Below are positions 9,258 to 20,400 of a DNA stretch of 64,000 bases, one piece after another. Under the pieces are notes generated by a model. It had not been told where the DNA came from and did no database searches. It saw only the letters and a program-made list of their open reading frames with translations. Position numbers and translations under genes: made by a program. This DNA comes from Pseudosulfitobacter pseudonitzschiae. GTDB lineage: Bacteria > Pseudomonadota > Alphaproteobacteria > Rhodobacterales > Rhodobacteraceae. How positions within the stretch are numbered: position 1 is the first letter of the stretch; each line of letters starts with the position of its first letter. Location of the stretch: NCBI RefSeq assembly GCF_900129395.1, contig NZ_FQVP01000011.1, positions 44,258 through 108,257 of the forward strand. Reading direction: 5' to 3'.

Positions 9258-9258
<1 letters not shown>
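8182..9258 (+). CDS. glpT: Glycerol ABC transporter ATP-binding protein GlpT
   Basis: Second ATPase subunit, 358 residues. Walker A is GASGCGKS (42-49), Walker B is ALLFDEPLTVID and the H-loop is YVTHDQTEAL. The ABC signature is altered: where LSGGQ is expected the sequence reads LTADAKQK (about 139-146). GlpS keeps its signature but lacks the H-loop His, whereas GlpT lacks the signature but keeps the His. The pair is therefore expected to hydrolyse ATP asymmetrically at one composite site. It starts 3 bases after glpS and its stop overlaps the glpP start (TGATG). Confidence 0.92.
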
Positions 9259-10127
<869 letters not shown>

Positions 10128-10128
10128 G

Positions 10129-10992
10129 ATGACCGACACCGCAACCATCCCCGCCGACATGACCGCGCGCACCCCGGCGAAACGCCGGGTGCGGATCAAC
10201 GGCTCTGCCGTGGTGATGACCGTCTATTTGCTGTTCCTGATGCTGCCGATTTACTGGCTGCTGAACATGAGCCTGAAGACCAACACCGAGATCCTGAACA
10301 GCTTTACCCTGTGGCCGCGCGATCTGACCTTCGACAACTACGCGACGATCCTGACCGATCCCGCGTGGTACATGGGCTATGTCAACTCGCTGATCTACGT
10401 GGTGATGAACACCGTGATCAGCCTGACCGTGGCGCTGCCTGCAGCCTATGCCTTCAGCCGCTACAGCTTCATGGGCGACAAGCACCTGTTTTTCTGGCTG
10501 CTGACCAACCGCATGGCACCGCCTGCCGTTTTCGCGCTGCCGTTCTTTCAGCTCTATTCCTCCGTGGGCCTGTTCGACACCCACATCGCCGTGGCACTGG
10601 CGCATTGCCTGTTCAACGTGCCGCTGGCGGTCTGGATTTTGGAAGGTTTCATGCGCGGCGTGCCCAAGGAAATTGACGAAACCGCCTATATCGACGGCTA
10701 CAGCTTTGGCCGGTTCTTCATCAAGATCTTCATGCCCCTGATCGCCAGCGGCATCGGCGTCGCGGCGTTCTTCTGCTTCATGTTCTCATGGGTCGAACTG
10801 TTGCTGAGCCGCACGCTGACCACGGTGGACGCAAAACCGATTGCCGCCATCATGACACGGACCCAAGGCGCCAGCGGCATCGACTGGGGCGTGCTGGCGG
10901 CGGCGGGCATCCTGACCGTCGTACCGGGGGCCTTGGTCATCTATTTCGTGCGCAACTACATCGCCAAGGGCTTCGCCCTGGGCCGGGTTTAA
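10129..10992 (+). CDS. glpQ: Glycerol ABC transporter permease GlpQ
   Basis: A 287-residue MalG-type permease. The ATG at 10129 lies one base after the glpP stop with AAGGAGGG just upstream; an ATG at 10108 would overlap glpP. Six membrane segments are visible after a charged N-terminal tail, and the EAA loop reads EIDETAYIDGYSFGRFF. It partners GlpP. A shorter paralogue lies at 16600-17394. Confidence 0.92.
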   Translation: MTDTATIPADMTARTPAKRRVRINGSAVVMTVYLLFLMLPIYWLLNMSLKTNTEILNSFTLWPRDLTFDNYATILTDPAWYMGYVNSLIYVVMNTVISLTVALPAAYAFSRYSFMGDKHLFFWLLTNRMAPPAVFALPFFQLYSSVGLFDTHIAVALAHCLFNVPLAVWILEGFMRGVPKEIDETAYIDGYSFGRFFIKIFMPLIASGIGVAAFFCFMFSWVELLLSRTLTTVDAKPIAAIMTRTQGASGIDWGVLAAAGILTVVPGALVIYFVRNYIAKGFALGRV

Positions 10993-11007
10993 GGAAAGGG
11001 CCGACAC

Positions 11008-11280
11008 ATGGACTGGATGGCATGGACATGGCCGACCGCGATCTTCTTCATGGTCATCGCGTCGCTGCTGGTCACCTTCACGGTGCTGGCGATCAAATTC
11101 CCCGAAACGCCGCGCCGTGGCGTGCTGGGGATGGAAACCACGCGCGGGGACCGTTTGTTTATCACGCTTCTGGGCAGCGCGTTCATCAACCTCGGCTGGC
11201 TGGGGTTGGTGGGCACGGCACAGCCCTATGCGATGATTGTCTGTCTGATCTACGCCGCAGCGGTGTTCCGCTGGGTGTAA
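11008..11280 (+). CDS. glpU: Small membrane protein GlpU (DUF2160 family)
   Basis: A 90-residue protein with two to three hydrophobic segments (about 7-29, 48-68, 70-88) separated by a short basic loop with KFPETPRRGVLGMETTRGD. A small membrane gene at this position between glpQ and glpV is characteristic of the glp importer operon; its function is not established. It starts 15 bases after glpQ with AAGGAAAGGG upstream. Confidence 0.85.
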   Translation: MDWMAWTWPTAIFFMVIASLLVTFTVLAIKFPETPRRGVLGMETTRGDRLFITLLGSAFINLGWLGLVGTAQPYAMIVCLIYAAAVFRWV

Positions 11281-11350
11281 GTGATGGGCGCAGGGGCATG
11301 TGGGGCCCTGCGGTCAGATAAATATCCACATTCATAAGGGAGGAAACATT

Positions 11351-13072
11351 ATGAATTTATCACTGAAATCCTCAACGGCGGTGGTCGTTGCGCTGGGACT
11401 GCTTGGCAGCCCGGCCTTTGCCGACATGGAGGCCGCCAAGGCCTTCCTCGATGCCGAGATCGGCGATGTCTCGACCCTGTCGCGCGCCGACCAGGAAGCC
11501 GAGATGCAGTTCTTTATCGACGCTGCCAAACCCTTTCAGGGCATGGAGATCAAGGTCGTCTCGGAAACCATCACCACCCATGAATACGAAAGCCAGGTGT
11601 TGGCGCCTGCCTTCACCGCGATCACCGGCATCAAGGTCACCCATGACCTGATCGGCGAAGGCGACGTTGTCGAAAAGCTGCAGACACAGATGCAGTCGGG
11701 CGAGAACATCTATGACGCCTATATCAACGACTCTGACCTGATCGGCACCCACTGGCGCTACAAGCAGGTGCGCAACCTGACCGACTGGATGGCGAACGAA
11801 GGCAAGGACGTAACCCTGCCCACGCTGGATCTGGACGATTTCATCGGCACCTCCTTCACCACCGGCCCCGATGGCAAGCTGTACCAGCTTCCGACGCAGC
11901 AGTTCGCGAACCTCTATTGGTTCCGCTATGACTGGTTCAACGACGAAAAGAACATGGCCGATTTCAAGGAGAAATACGGCTATGACCTGGGCGTTCCGGT
12001 CAACTGGTCGGCCTATGAGGACATCGCCGAATTCTTCACCGGGCGTGATCTGTCGCACATGGACGTGAACGGCGAAGTCTATGGCAACATGGACTACGGC
12101 AAGAAAGACCCCAGCCTGGGCTGGCGGTACACTGATGCGTGGATGTCGATGGCGGGCATGGGCGACGTGGGTGAACCCAACGGCCTGCCGGTCGATGAAT
12201 GGGGCATTCGCGTCAACGAACAGTCACAGCCGACAGGCTCGTGCGTGACACGCGGCGGTGCCACCAACTCGCCCGCTGCCGTCTATGCGGTGACCAAGGC
12301 GATCGAATGGCTGCAAAAATACTCGCCGCCCGCAGCGGCCGGTATGACCTTCTCCGAAGCTGGCCCGATCCCCGCACAGGGCAACGTCGCGCAGCAGATG
12401 TTCTGGTACACGGCCTTTACCGCCGACACGGTCAAACCCGGTCTGCCCGTGATGAACGAAGACGGCACGCCCAAATGGCGCATGGCCCCTTCGCCCCACG
12501 GTGTCTATTGGAAAGAAGGCCAGAAGATCGGTTATCAGGACGCCGGCAGCTGGACGCTGATGGAATCGACCCCCGTGGACCGCGCACAGGCCGCCTGGCT
12601 CTATGCACAGTTTGTGGTTTCCAAAACGGTGGACGTGAAGAAATCGGATGTGGGTCTGACCTTTATCCGTGAATCGACCATCGACAGCGATCATTTCTCT
12701 GAACGCGCACCGCGTCTGGGGGGTCTGGTGGAATTCTACCGCTCGCCCGCCCGCGTGGCATGGTCGCCCACCGGCACCAACGTCCCGGATTACCCCAAGC
12801 TGGCGCAACTGTGGTGGCAGAACATCGGCGACGCCATGTCCGGTGCGAAAACACCGCAAGAGGCTCTGGATGCCCTCTGCGCCGATCAGGAACGCGTGCT
12901 TGAGCGTCTGGAACGTGCCGGCGTGCAAGGCGACCTTGGTCCCAAGCTGAACCCCGAGGAAACCGCCGAATACTGGTTCGAACAGCCCGGTGCCCCCTAT
13001 CCCAAGCTGGAGAACGAGGACGAAGATCCCAAAACCGTCGCTTATGACGAGCTGATCAAGTCCTGGGAATAA
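11351..13072 (+). CDS. glpV: Glycerol ABC transporter substrate-binding protein GlpV
   Basis: Periplasmic family-1 solute-binding protein of 573 residues, unusually long for the superfamily but typical of GlpV. I chose ATG 11351, which has GGGAGGAAAC upstream, because a normal signal peptide follows (basic start, hydrophobic core, cleavage near GSPAFA-DMEAA); the open frame from 11300 lacks this. It delivers glycerol to GlpP/GlpQ. A strong hairpin lies directly behind the gene, separating it from glpK. Confidence 0.93.
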   Translation: MNLSLKSSTAVVVALGLLGSPAFADMEAAKAFLDAEIGDVSTLSRADQEAEMQFFIDAAKPFQGMEIKVVSETITTHEYESQVLAPAFTAITGIKVTHDLIGEGDVVEKLQTQMQSGENIYDAYINDSDLIGTHWRYKQVRNLTDWMANEGKDVTLPTLDLDDFIGTSFTTGPDGKLYQLPTQQFANLYWFRYDWFNDEKNMADFKEKYGYDLGVPVNWSAYEDIAEFFTGRDLSHMDVNGEVYGNMDYGKKDPSLGWRYTDAWMSMAGMGDVGEPNGLPVDEWGIRVNEQSQPTGSCVTRGGATNSPAAVYAVTKAIEWLQKYSPPAAAGMTFSEAGPIPAQGNVAQQMFWYTAFTADTVKPGLPVMNEDGTPKWRMAPSPHGVYWKEGQKIGYQDAGSWTLMESTPVDRAQAAWLYAQFVVSKTVDVKKSDVGLTFIRESTIDSDHFSERAPRLGGLVEFYRSPARVAWSPTGTNVPDYPKLAQLWWQNIGDAMSGAKTPQEALDALCADQERVLERLERAGVQGDLGPKLNPEETAEYWFEQPGAPYPKLENEDEDPKTVAYDELIKSWE

Positions 13073-13095
13073 ACCCCGGTTTGCATGAAACTGCG

Positions 13096-13123
13096 GGGGG
13101 CCTTGAACGGCCCCCTGTTTTGC
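13096..13123 (+). terminator. Terminator/attenuator between glpV and glpK
   Basis: GGGGGCC and GGCCCCC form a 7-bp all-GC stem with a 6-base loop, followed by TGTTTTGCC. It lies 24 bases behind the glpV stop and 25 bases before the glpK start. Partial termination here would give more transporter than kinase mRNA. Confidence 0.75.
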
Positions 13124-13147
13124 CCTTTGATCCAGAGCGTGCGCCCC

Positions 13148-14635
13148 ATGAAATACATCCTGTCGATCGACCAAGGCACCACGTCCAGCCGTGCCATCCT
13201 GTTTGACGAGACCCTGAACCTCAAAGCGACATCGCAAGAGGAGTTTCGCCAGATCTTCCCCAAATCCGGCTGGGTCGAACACGATCCCTCCGATCTGTGG
13301 AGCACCACGGCAGGCACCTGCCGCGCCGTGATCGAACGGGCAGGCATCGACGCCCGCGACATCATTTCCATCGGCATCACCAACCAGCGTGAAACCACCG
13401 TCGTGTGGGACAAGAAGACCGGCAAGCCGGTCTATAACGCCATCGTCTGGCAGGACCGCCGCACCGCCGAGTTCTGCAAATCCCTGCGCGATGCGGGCCA
13501 CGCGGATATGGTGGCCGACCGCACCGGCCTGCTGCTGGACCCGTATTTTTCCGCGACCAAGGTCAAATGGATCCTCGACAACGTCGACGGCGCGCGCGAT
13601 GCGGCACAGGCGGGCGATCTGCTGTTCGGCACTGTCGATTGCTACCTGATCTGGAAGCTGACCGGCGGCGAGGTGCACGCCACCGACGCCACCAATGCCG
13701 CGCGCACCATGCTCTATGACATTCGCAAGGGACGCTGGAGCCAGACCATCTGTGACCTGATGGGCGTGCCCATGTCCATGCTGCCGGACGTGCGCGACAG
13801 CGCCGCCGATTTCGGCACCACCCGCGCCGACCTCTTTGGCCGCCCGATCCCGATCCTGGGCGTGGCGGGCGACCAGCAGGCCGCCACCATCGGGCAGGCC
13901 TGCTTTGAACCCGGCATGATGAAATCGACCTATGGCACCGGCTGCTTTGCCCTGCTGAACACGGGCGACACGCCGGTGCGCTCGAACAACCGTCTGCTGA
14001 CGACGATTGCCTATCAACTGGACGGCAAGCCGACCTATGCGCTGGAAGGGTCGATTTTCGTGGCCGGCGCCGTGGTGCAATGGCTGCGCGACGGGCTGAA
14101 GATCATCCGCGAGGCATCTCAGACGCAACCGCTGGCCGAAAACGCCGACCCGGCGCAGGACGTGATCCTTGTGCCCGCCTTCACCGGCCTTGGCGCGCCC
14201 TACTGGAACCCCGATTGCCGTGGCGCGATTTTTGGCCTGTCGCGCAACTCGGGCCCCGAGGAACTGGCCAAGGCGGCGCTGGAAAGCGTCGGCTACCAGA
14301 CCCGCGATCTGCTGGAGGCGATGTATGCCGACTGGACCGACGATGCCGGGCGCGGCGTGCTGCGGGTCGATGGCGGGATGAGCGCATCGGATTGGGCGAT
14401 GCAATTCCTGTCGGACATCATCGGTGCCCCCGTGGACCGGCCCAAGGTCCTGGAAACGACCGCCCTGGGGGCGGCGTGGCTGGCCGGAATGCAGGCCGAC
14501 GCGCTGCCGGATCAAGAGGCCTTTGGCAAGCAATGGGCGCTGGACCGGCAGTTCACCCCGACCCTGCCCGAAGAGGCCCGTGCCACCAAATACGCCAACT
14601 GGAAACGCGCCGTCGACAGCACGCTGCGGTATTGA
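13148..14635 (+). CDS. glpK: Glycerol kinase
   Basis: Phosphorylates imported glycerol with ATP to glycerol-3-phosphate, the substrate of GlpD and presumed inducer for GlpR. It has 495 residues, the usual length for the FGGY family. The N-terminal phosphate loop is [15 protein letters not shown] and the catalytic region contains WQDRRT and [12 protein letters not shown]. The second-domain ATP motifs are [13 protein letters not shown] and [18 protein letters not shown] 13148 is chosen because the upstream in-frame ATG (13085) would place the hairpin inside the gene and add 21 atypical residues. No strong ribosome-binding site is visible. Confidence 0.95.
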   Translation: MKYILSIDQGTTSSRAILFDETLNLKATSQEEFRQIFPKSGWVEHDPSDLWSTTAGTCRAVIERAGIDARDIISIGITNQRETTVVWDKKTGKPVYNAIVWQDRRTAEFCKSLRDAGHADMVADRTGLLLDPYFSATKVKWILDNVDGARDAAQAGDLLFGTVDCYLIWKLTGGEVHATDATNAARTMLYDIRKGRWSQTICDLMGVPMSMLPDVRDSAADFGTTRADLFGRPIPILGVAGDQQAATIGQACFEPGMMKSTYGTGCFALLNTGDTPVRSNNRLLTTIAYQLDGKPTYALEGSIFVAGAVVQWLRDGLKIIREASQTQPLAENADPAQDVILVPAFTGLGAPYWNPDCRGAIFGLSRNSGPEELAKAALESVGYQTRDLLEAMYADWTDDAGRGVLRVDGGMSASDWAMQFLSDIIGAPVDRPKVLETTALGAAWLAGMQADALPDQEAFGKQWALDRQFTPTLPEEARATKYANWKRAVDSTLRY

Positions 14636-14639
14636 TCCG

Positions 14640-15749
14640 ATGACACCCTTTGCCATCGACTGCCCCGTGCAGATTGCCTTTGGCGCGGGCACAGCGGCGC
14701 GGGTGCCGGATCTTGTACAAGATCCGGTGGTTTTTGTACAAGGTTCCAGCGGGGCGGCCTCTGATCCCGTGTTGCAGATGCTGGGCGATGTGGCCTGCGT
14801 GATCCGCTGCACGGGCGAGCCGTCGGTGGACAGCATCAACGCGGCGCTTGAGACGCTGGAGGGGATCGCCGTGGGCACCGTCGTCGCCTGTGGCGGCGGC
14901 TCGGTTCTGGACACGGGCAAGGTGCTGGCGGTGCTGGCGGGGTCCGGCACACGGCTGAGCGACGATTTCTCCCGCATCGACCCCGCGCTGCTGAACCGGC
15001 GCGCCGATGTGCGCCTGATCGCGCTGCCCACGACGGCGGGGACAGGGGCCGAGGTCACGCGCAACGCGGTGCTGGACGTGCCGGCACTGGGGACCAAGCT
15101 GAGCATACGCGGCCGCGCCCTGTTCCCCGATCACGCGCTGGTGGACCCCGACCTGATGGCCGGAGCACCCCGCGCCATCGCCCTGCACGCAGGGCTGGAC
15201 GCGGTCACGCAACTGATCGAGGCGCATACATCGGTCGCAGCCACCCCCTTTACCCGCGCGCTGACGGCCCAGGCCTTGCCCGGTGCCCTGCGTGCCCTGC
15301 GCGACGTAGTCGCGGGCGACAGGGCAGGCTGGCCCGCCATGGCCTGGGCGTCACTGGCCAGCGGGATGGCGTTGGCCAACGGCGGGCTGGGGGCGGCGCA
15401 TGGGCTGGCCGCGGTTCTGGGCGCGCGGCTGGGCGCTCCGCACGGCGCGCTGTGCGGGCGGTTGCTGGTGCCGGTGATGCGCGCCAACGCCGCCGCCGGC
15501 GCCAGCAGCGTCGCCGATTGCGCCGCCGAAGTGGCCGATGTCTTTGCCCCCGCACAGGGGGGCGACGCGCTGTCGGGGCTGGCCGCGTGGATGACCGAAC
15601 AGGGCCTGCCGCGACTGGCCGACTATGGCGCAGCCGATGCAATGCTGCCCGACCTGGCCGCCCAAGGCCGCGCCGCCTCCTCCAGCCAGAAGAACGCAGT
15701 GCCGCTGCCGGTGGAAACCTATGTGACAATCCTGCAGGCCGCCCTGTGA
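14640..15749 (+). CDS. Iron-containing alcohol dehydrogenase (group III)
   Basis: A 369-residue protein of the iron/zinc alcohol dehydrogenase superfamily. It has the NAD-binding GGGSVLDTGK motif, the family signature PTTAGTGAEVTRNAV (about 128-142) and metal-ligand positions in GLDAVTQLIEA, GAAHGLA and GAPHGALCG. In the first of these the His usual four residues after the Asp is Gln. Substrate is unknown; its place between glpK and glycerol-type permeases suggests oxidation of glycerol or another short polyol. It starts 4 bases after glpK, and its stop overlaps the next GTG start (GTGA). Confidence 0.85.
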   Translation: MTPFAIDCPVQIAFGAGTAARVPDLVQDPVVFVQGSSGAASDPVLQMLGDVACVIRCTGEPSVDSINAALETLEGIAVGTVVACGGGSVLDTGKVLAVLAGSGTRLSDDFSRIDPALLNRRADVRLIALPTTAGTGAEVTRNAVLDVPALGTKLSIRGRALFPDHALVDPDLMAGAPRAIALHAGLDAVTQLIEAHTSVAATPFTRALTAQALPGALRALRDVVAGDRAGWPAMAWASLASGMALANGGLGAAHGLAAVLGARLGAPHGALCGRLLVPVMRANAAAGASSVADCAAEVADVFAPAQGGDALSGLAAWMTEQGLPRLADYGAADAMLPDLAAQGRAASSSQKNAVPLPVETYVTILQAAL

Positions 15750-16603
15750 CCCAACGCGCCGACAACCGCGCGTGGCTGCTGATGTTGCCCGCGATGTCGG
15801 TGCTGGGGATCGTCGGGCTGGTGCCGCTGATCGCGGTGTTCAACTATGCGTTCTTCGATATCTTCACCCTGCAAAGCCGGTTCTGGGTGGGCACCGAATG
15901 GTTTGCCGAACTGGTGGGCACCCCGGACCTCTATGCCGCCCTCGGCCGCAGCGTGTTGTTCTCGGCGCTGGTGGTGCTGGTGCAGTTCCCGCTGGGCATC
16001 GCCATCGCCCTGATGATCCCGCGCGGGCGGCTGGCAGGCAGCCTGGTGCTGATGCTGGTGGCGGTCCCGCTGGTGGTGCCATGGAACCTGATCCCGATGA
16101 TCTGGCTGAACCTGCTGCACCCGACTTATGGGACCCTGGCGCAGCTCTTTGACGCCATCGGGTTTGATTTCGACTATAAGTTCAACGCCGTTCACACCTA
16201 TGCGCTGCTGGTGACGGTGGACACATGGCACTGGATCGGGCTCGTGGTGATCCTGGCCTATTCCGGCCTGTCCGCGATCCCGCCGTCCTATTTCCAGGCC
16301 GCCCGCATCGACGGCGCGTCGCGGGCACAGGTGTTCTGGCACATCCAGCTGCCCAAGATCCGGCCCGTCCTGCTGATGGCGCTTTTGTTGCGGGTGATCG
16401 ACAGCCTGATGATCTATGTCGAGGCCTTTGGCATCAACGCAGGCGGACCGATGGGGGCGACCGCGTTCCTCTCGCTGGAACTGGGCGAGGAAATCAACGC
16501 CTTCAACTACGGCCCCGCCGCCGCGCGGTCGGTGCTGTATTTCCTGCTGGTGCTCAGCGTGGCGTGGCTGTTCCGCGTTGCCATGCAGCGCGAGACGCAA
16601 TGA
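15746..16603 (+). CDS. ABC transporter permease, GlpP paralogue
   Basis: A 285-residue permease starting at GTG 15746, overlapping the dehydrogenase stop (GTGA); no nearby ATG fits. It aligns along its length with GlpP, sharing LLMLPAMSVL versus LVLPVLLL at the start, PWN, DTWHWIGLV versus DVWHWTSLV, and the EAA loop YFQAARIDGASRAQVF. About six membrane segments are visible. No ATPase or binding-protein gene accompanies it; it probably pairs with the next gene and either borrows GlpS/GlpT and GlpV or has partners elsewhere. Confidence 0.88.
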   Translation: MTQRADNRAWLLMLPAMSVLGIVGLVPLIAVFNYAFFDIFTLQSRFWVGTEWFAELVGTPDLYAALGRSVLFSALVVLVQFPLGIAIALMIPRGRLAGSLVLMLVAVPLVVPWNLIPMIWLNLLHPTYGTLAQLFDAIGFDFDYKFNAVHTYALLVTVDTWHWIGLVVILAYSGLSAIPPSYFQAARIDGASRAQVFWHIQLPKIRPVLLMALLLRVIDSLMIYVEAFGINAGGPMGATAFLSLELGEEINAFNYGPAAARSVLYFLLVLSVAWLFRVAMQRETQ

Positions 16604-17394
16604 CCGTGCGGGGCCTCTTGCGCGCGCTGGCCTTTCTGGCGCTGGCGGTGTTCATCATCGGGCCGCTGGTTCAGGCGATCGTGCTCAGCCTGACCGTGAC
16701 ACTGCCGCATCCGGGGGTAAGCGTGGGTGACTGGTCGCTGGTGAATTACCGCAATATCTTTGCCAGCCCCGCATTGGTCGCATCCCTGGGCAATTCGCTG
16801 ACCTATGTCACCGCCAATGTGATGCTGACACTGGTCGTGGCGCTGCCCGCCGCCTATGCCCTGTCACGCTACCGCTTTGTCGGGGACCGGCATGTGTTCC
16901 TGTTGCTGCTGGCCTTTCGCATCACGCCGCCGGTGGTGCTGTCGCTGCCGATTTTCCTGCTGTTCGCGCGGCTGGGGTTGCTGAATTCGCCCTTTGGCAT
17001 CGCGCTGGTGCATTGCCTGTTCAACATTCCCATCGCCATCTGGATATTGGAAAGCTTCATCTCGGCCGTGCCGCGCGCATTTGACGAAACCGCCTTTCTG
17101 GACGGGCATTCGCTGCCACGGTTCTTTGTCGGCCACCTGTTGCCGGTGATTGCGCCGGGTGTCGGGGTGGCCTGTTTCTTCTGTTTCATCTTCTCGTGGG
17201 TCGAGGTCGTCTTTGCCCGTATCCTGACATCGACAGGGGGCAAGCCGATCACCATGGCAATTGACGCATTGTTCACCTTCCAGACCGACATCGGGCTGGT
17301 GATGGCGATGATGGTGCTGTCACTGGTGCCGGGGGTGGCGCTGATCTGGTTCGTGCGCAACCACATCGCGCGGGGGTTCCAGCTGCGGGCCTGA
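16600..17394 (+). CDS. ABC transporter permease, GlpQ paralogue
   Basis: A 264-residue MalG-type permease whose ATG overlaps the preceding stop (ATGA). It matches GlpQ over most of its length: LPAAYALSRYRFVGDRHVF, ALVHCLFNIPIAIWILE and the EAA loop AFDETAFLDGHSLPRFF. The N-terminal charged tail of GlpQ is missing, so the first hydrophobic segment begins at residue 8. It ends the glp-type operon 18 bases before the convergent RND gene, with no obvious terminator. Confidence 0.88.
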   Translation: MTVRGLLRALAFLALAVFIIGPLVQAIVLSLTVTLPHPGVSVGDWSLVNYRNIFASPALVASLGNSLTYVTANVMLTLVVALPAAYALSRYRFVGDRHVFLLLLAFRITPPVVLSLPIFLLFARLGLLNSPFGIALVHCLFNIPIAIWILESFISAVPRAFDETAFLDGHSLPRFFVGHLLPVIAPGVGVACFFCFIFSWVEVVFARILTSTGGKPITMAIDALFTFQTDIGLVMAMMVLSLVPGVALIWFVRNHIARGFQLRA

Positions 17395-17412
17395 CCCCGC
17401 AGCCGGTCTGGT

Positions 17413-20400
17413 TCATCCGGTTTCGGCGCGGCCCTTGCGGGTCAGGCGCGAGATGATGACGAAAAAGAACGGTACGAACAGCACACCAAAGACCGTGGCC
17501 GAAATCGTGCCCGCCAGCACGCCGCTGCCGATGGCCGTCCGCCCGCCGGACCCCGCGCCGGTGCTGAGCAACAGCGGCAGAACCCCCAGCGAAAAGGCCA
17601 TCGAGGTCATGATGATCGGGCGGAACCGCTGTTTCGCGGCGTCCACTGCGGCCTCGATCACGGTCTCGCCCTCGGCGCGGCGGTCGCGGGCAAACTCGAC
17701 GATCAGGATCGCGTTCTTCCCCGTCAGGCCGATGACCGTAAGCAGGCCCACCTGAAAGAACACACCATTCTCAAAACCGCCCAGATAGGCCCCAGTCAGC
17801 GCACCCAACACGCCGATGGGCATGGCCAGCATCACCGCGAACGGGATCGACCAGCTTTCATAAAGCGCAGCCAGCGCCAGGAAAATCGCGGCCAGCGACA
17901 GCCCGTACAACAGCGGCGCCTGGCTGCCCGATTCCTCTTCTTCCAGCGACAGGCCGGTGGGCGCAATCTGGAAACCCGGAGGCAGCTGTGCACCCAGACG
18001 GTACAGCTCGGCCAGGCCGTCACCGGTGCTGACACCGGGGGCGGGCGATCCCTGAAGCTGCATCGCGGGCACGCCGTTGTAGCGGGTCACGCCCTGTGGT
18101 GCGAAGGCCCAGCTTGCGTCGGCAAAGTTCGAGAAGGGCACCAACCCGCCGCTGGAATTGCGCACGCGCCATTTGTCCAGGTCGGAAGGCACCGCACGGG
18201 CGTCCGCCTCGCCTTGGACATAGACACGCTTGATCCGTCCTTCGTCGATAAAGTCGTTCACGTAACGCCCCGCCCAGGCGATTGTCAGCAGGTTGCCCAC
18301 GTCGGTCGCAGTCACCCCCATCGCCCCGGCCCGCCGCCAGTCGATGTCCAGCTTGAACTGGGCCGCGTCTTCCAGACCGCTGGGGCGCAGCGATGCGATC
18401 AGCGGGCTTTGCGCGGCCATGCCCAGCAGCTGGTTGCGGGCGTCCAGCAGCTGTTCGTGGGTCTGCCCGCCACGGGCCTGCAAATAGAAGTCAAAGCCCG
18501 ATACGTTGCCCAGTTCGATCACCGAAGGCGGCACAACGGGGAACACCATCGCGTCCTGTATCTGGCTGAACGCGCCAAAGGCACGGCCCGCCAGCGCCTG
18601 CGCGCTTTGGTTCGCCGCCTCGCGGTCTTTCCAGTCCTTGAGGCGCACGAACATGATGCCGACGTTCTGGCCCTGACCGGCAAAGCTGAAACCGACGACA
18701 CCGAACACGGAATCCACGATGTCGGATTCCTGCTCCAGATAGTAATCCTCGACCTGTTTCAGCACATCCAGCGTGCGTTCGGTCGTGGCCCCCGTCGGGG
18801 CCTGGATCAGGGTGAACAGGATGCCCTGATCCTCGTCGGGCAGGAACCCCTGCGGCGTGCGCAGGAACAGCAGGCCCATGGCAACAAAGATGCCGATATA
18901 GGCCAGACCCGTCAGGAACCGCCAGCGCACCAGCCTGCCCACGGTCTTGCCATAGCCTGTCATCAGCTTGTCAAAACCCCAGTTGAACACACCGAACAGC
19001 CCGCCGCGTTTCTCGTGGCCCTTGGCTTTGAGCAAGGTGGCGCACAGCGCGGGCGTCAGGGTCAGCGCCACCAGAACCGACAGCGACATGGCCGAAATGA
19101 TCGTCACCGCGAACTGTTTGTAGATCACGCCGGTCGATCCGGGAAAGAAGGCCATCGGCACGAACACCGCGGACAGAACCACGGCGATGCCGATCAGCGC
19201 GCCGGTGATCTGGTCCATCGACTTGCGCGTGGCCTCGACCGGGCCAAGCCCCTCCTGCTCCATGATCCGTTCGACGTTTTCGACCACGACAATCGCATCA
19301 TCCACCAGCAGGCCGATGGCCAGCACCATGGCCAGCATGGTCAGCGTGTTGATGGAAAAGCCGAATGCCGCCAGCACCCCGAAGGTGCCCAGCAACACCA
19401 CCGGCACCGCCAGCGTCGGCACCAGCGTGGCGCGGAAGTTCTGCAAGAACAGGTACATCACCAGGAACACCAGCACGATGGCCTCGACCAGCGTCTTGAT
19501 CACTTCCTCGATCGAGATCTGCACAAAGGGCGTGGTGTCAAAGGGGATCACATAATCGACCCCCTCGGGGAAAAAGGCAGCCAGCTCTTCCAGCCGCTCC
19601 TCGACCAGCTTGGCCGTGTCCAGCGCGTTGGCCCCCGGCGCCAGCGAAATCGCAAGACCGGCAGAAGGGTTGCGGTTATAGCGCGACACGGTGGCATAGC
19701 TTTCGGCGCCAATCTCGACCCGTGCCACATCGTTGACCAGCACCAGGCCACCGTCGGTCTCGGCCCGCAAAACGATCTGGCGGAAATCCTCGGGCGTGCG
19801 CAACAGCGATTGCGCGGTGATGGTGGCGTTCAGCATCTGCCCGTCAACCGCAGGACGCGAGCCAAAGGCCCCGGCAGAAATCTGTGCGTTCTCGGCCGAG
19901 ACAGCCGCGACCACATCCGCCGGCGTCAGTTCAAAGGCGGCCAGCTTGGACGGGTCCAGCCAGATGCGCATGGCGTATTGCGCACCAAACACCTGCGCGC
20001 TGCCCACGCCTTCGACGCGGCTCAGTTCGTTGACAAGGTTCGTGGACAGGTAATCGCCCAGGTCGGTCGCATCATATGTGCCGTCCTCGGCAATCAGCGA
20101 CACCACCATCAAAAAGCCGGCAGAGGACTTTTGCACCGTCACACCCTGCCGTTGCACGACCTCGGGCAACAGCGCACTGGCCTGCGACAGCTTGTTCTGA
20201 ACCTGCACCTGCGCGATGTCGGGATCGGTCCCTGTTTCGAACGTCAGGGTCACGTTGGCGCTGCCCGAAGAGGTCGAGGACGACGACACATAGCGCAGGC
20301 CGTCCAGCCCGGTCATCTGCTGTTCGATCACCTGCGTGACGGTATTGGCCACGGTCTCTGCCGAGGCACCGGGATAGACCGCGCTGACCGTGACAGTGGG

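Noticed and set aside
12224..15106. 960-codon minus-strand frame across glpV and glpK
   Set aside because: Antisense to intact glpV, glpK and the dehydrogenase; composition typical of a shadow frame.
17395..17412. Terminator between the glp-type operon and the convergent RND gene
   Set aside because: Only 18 bases separate the stops, and I found no convincing stem with a U-run.
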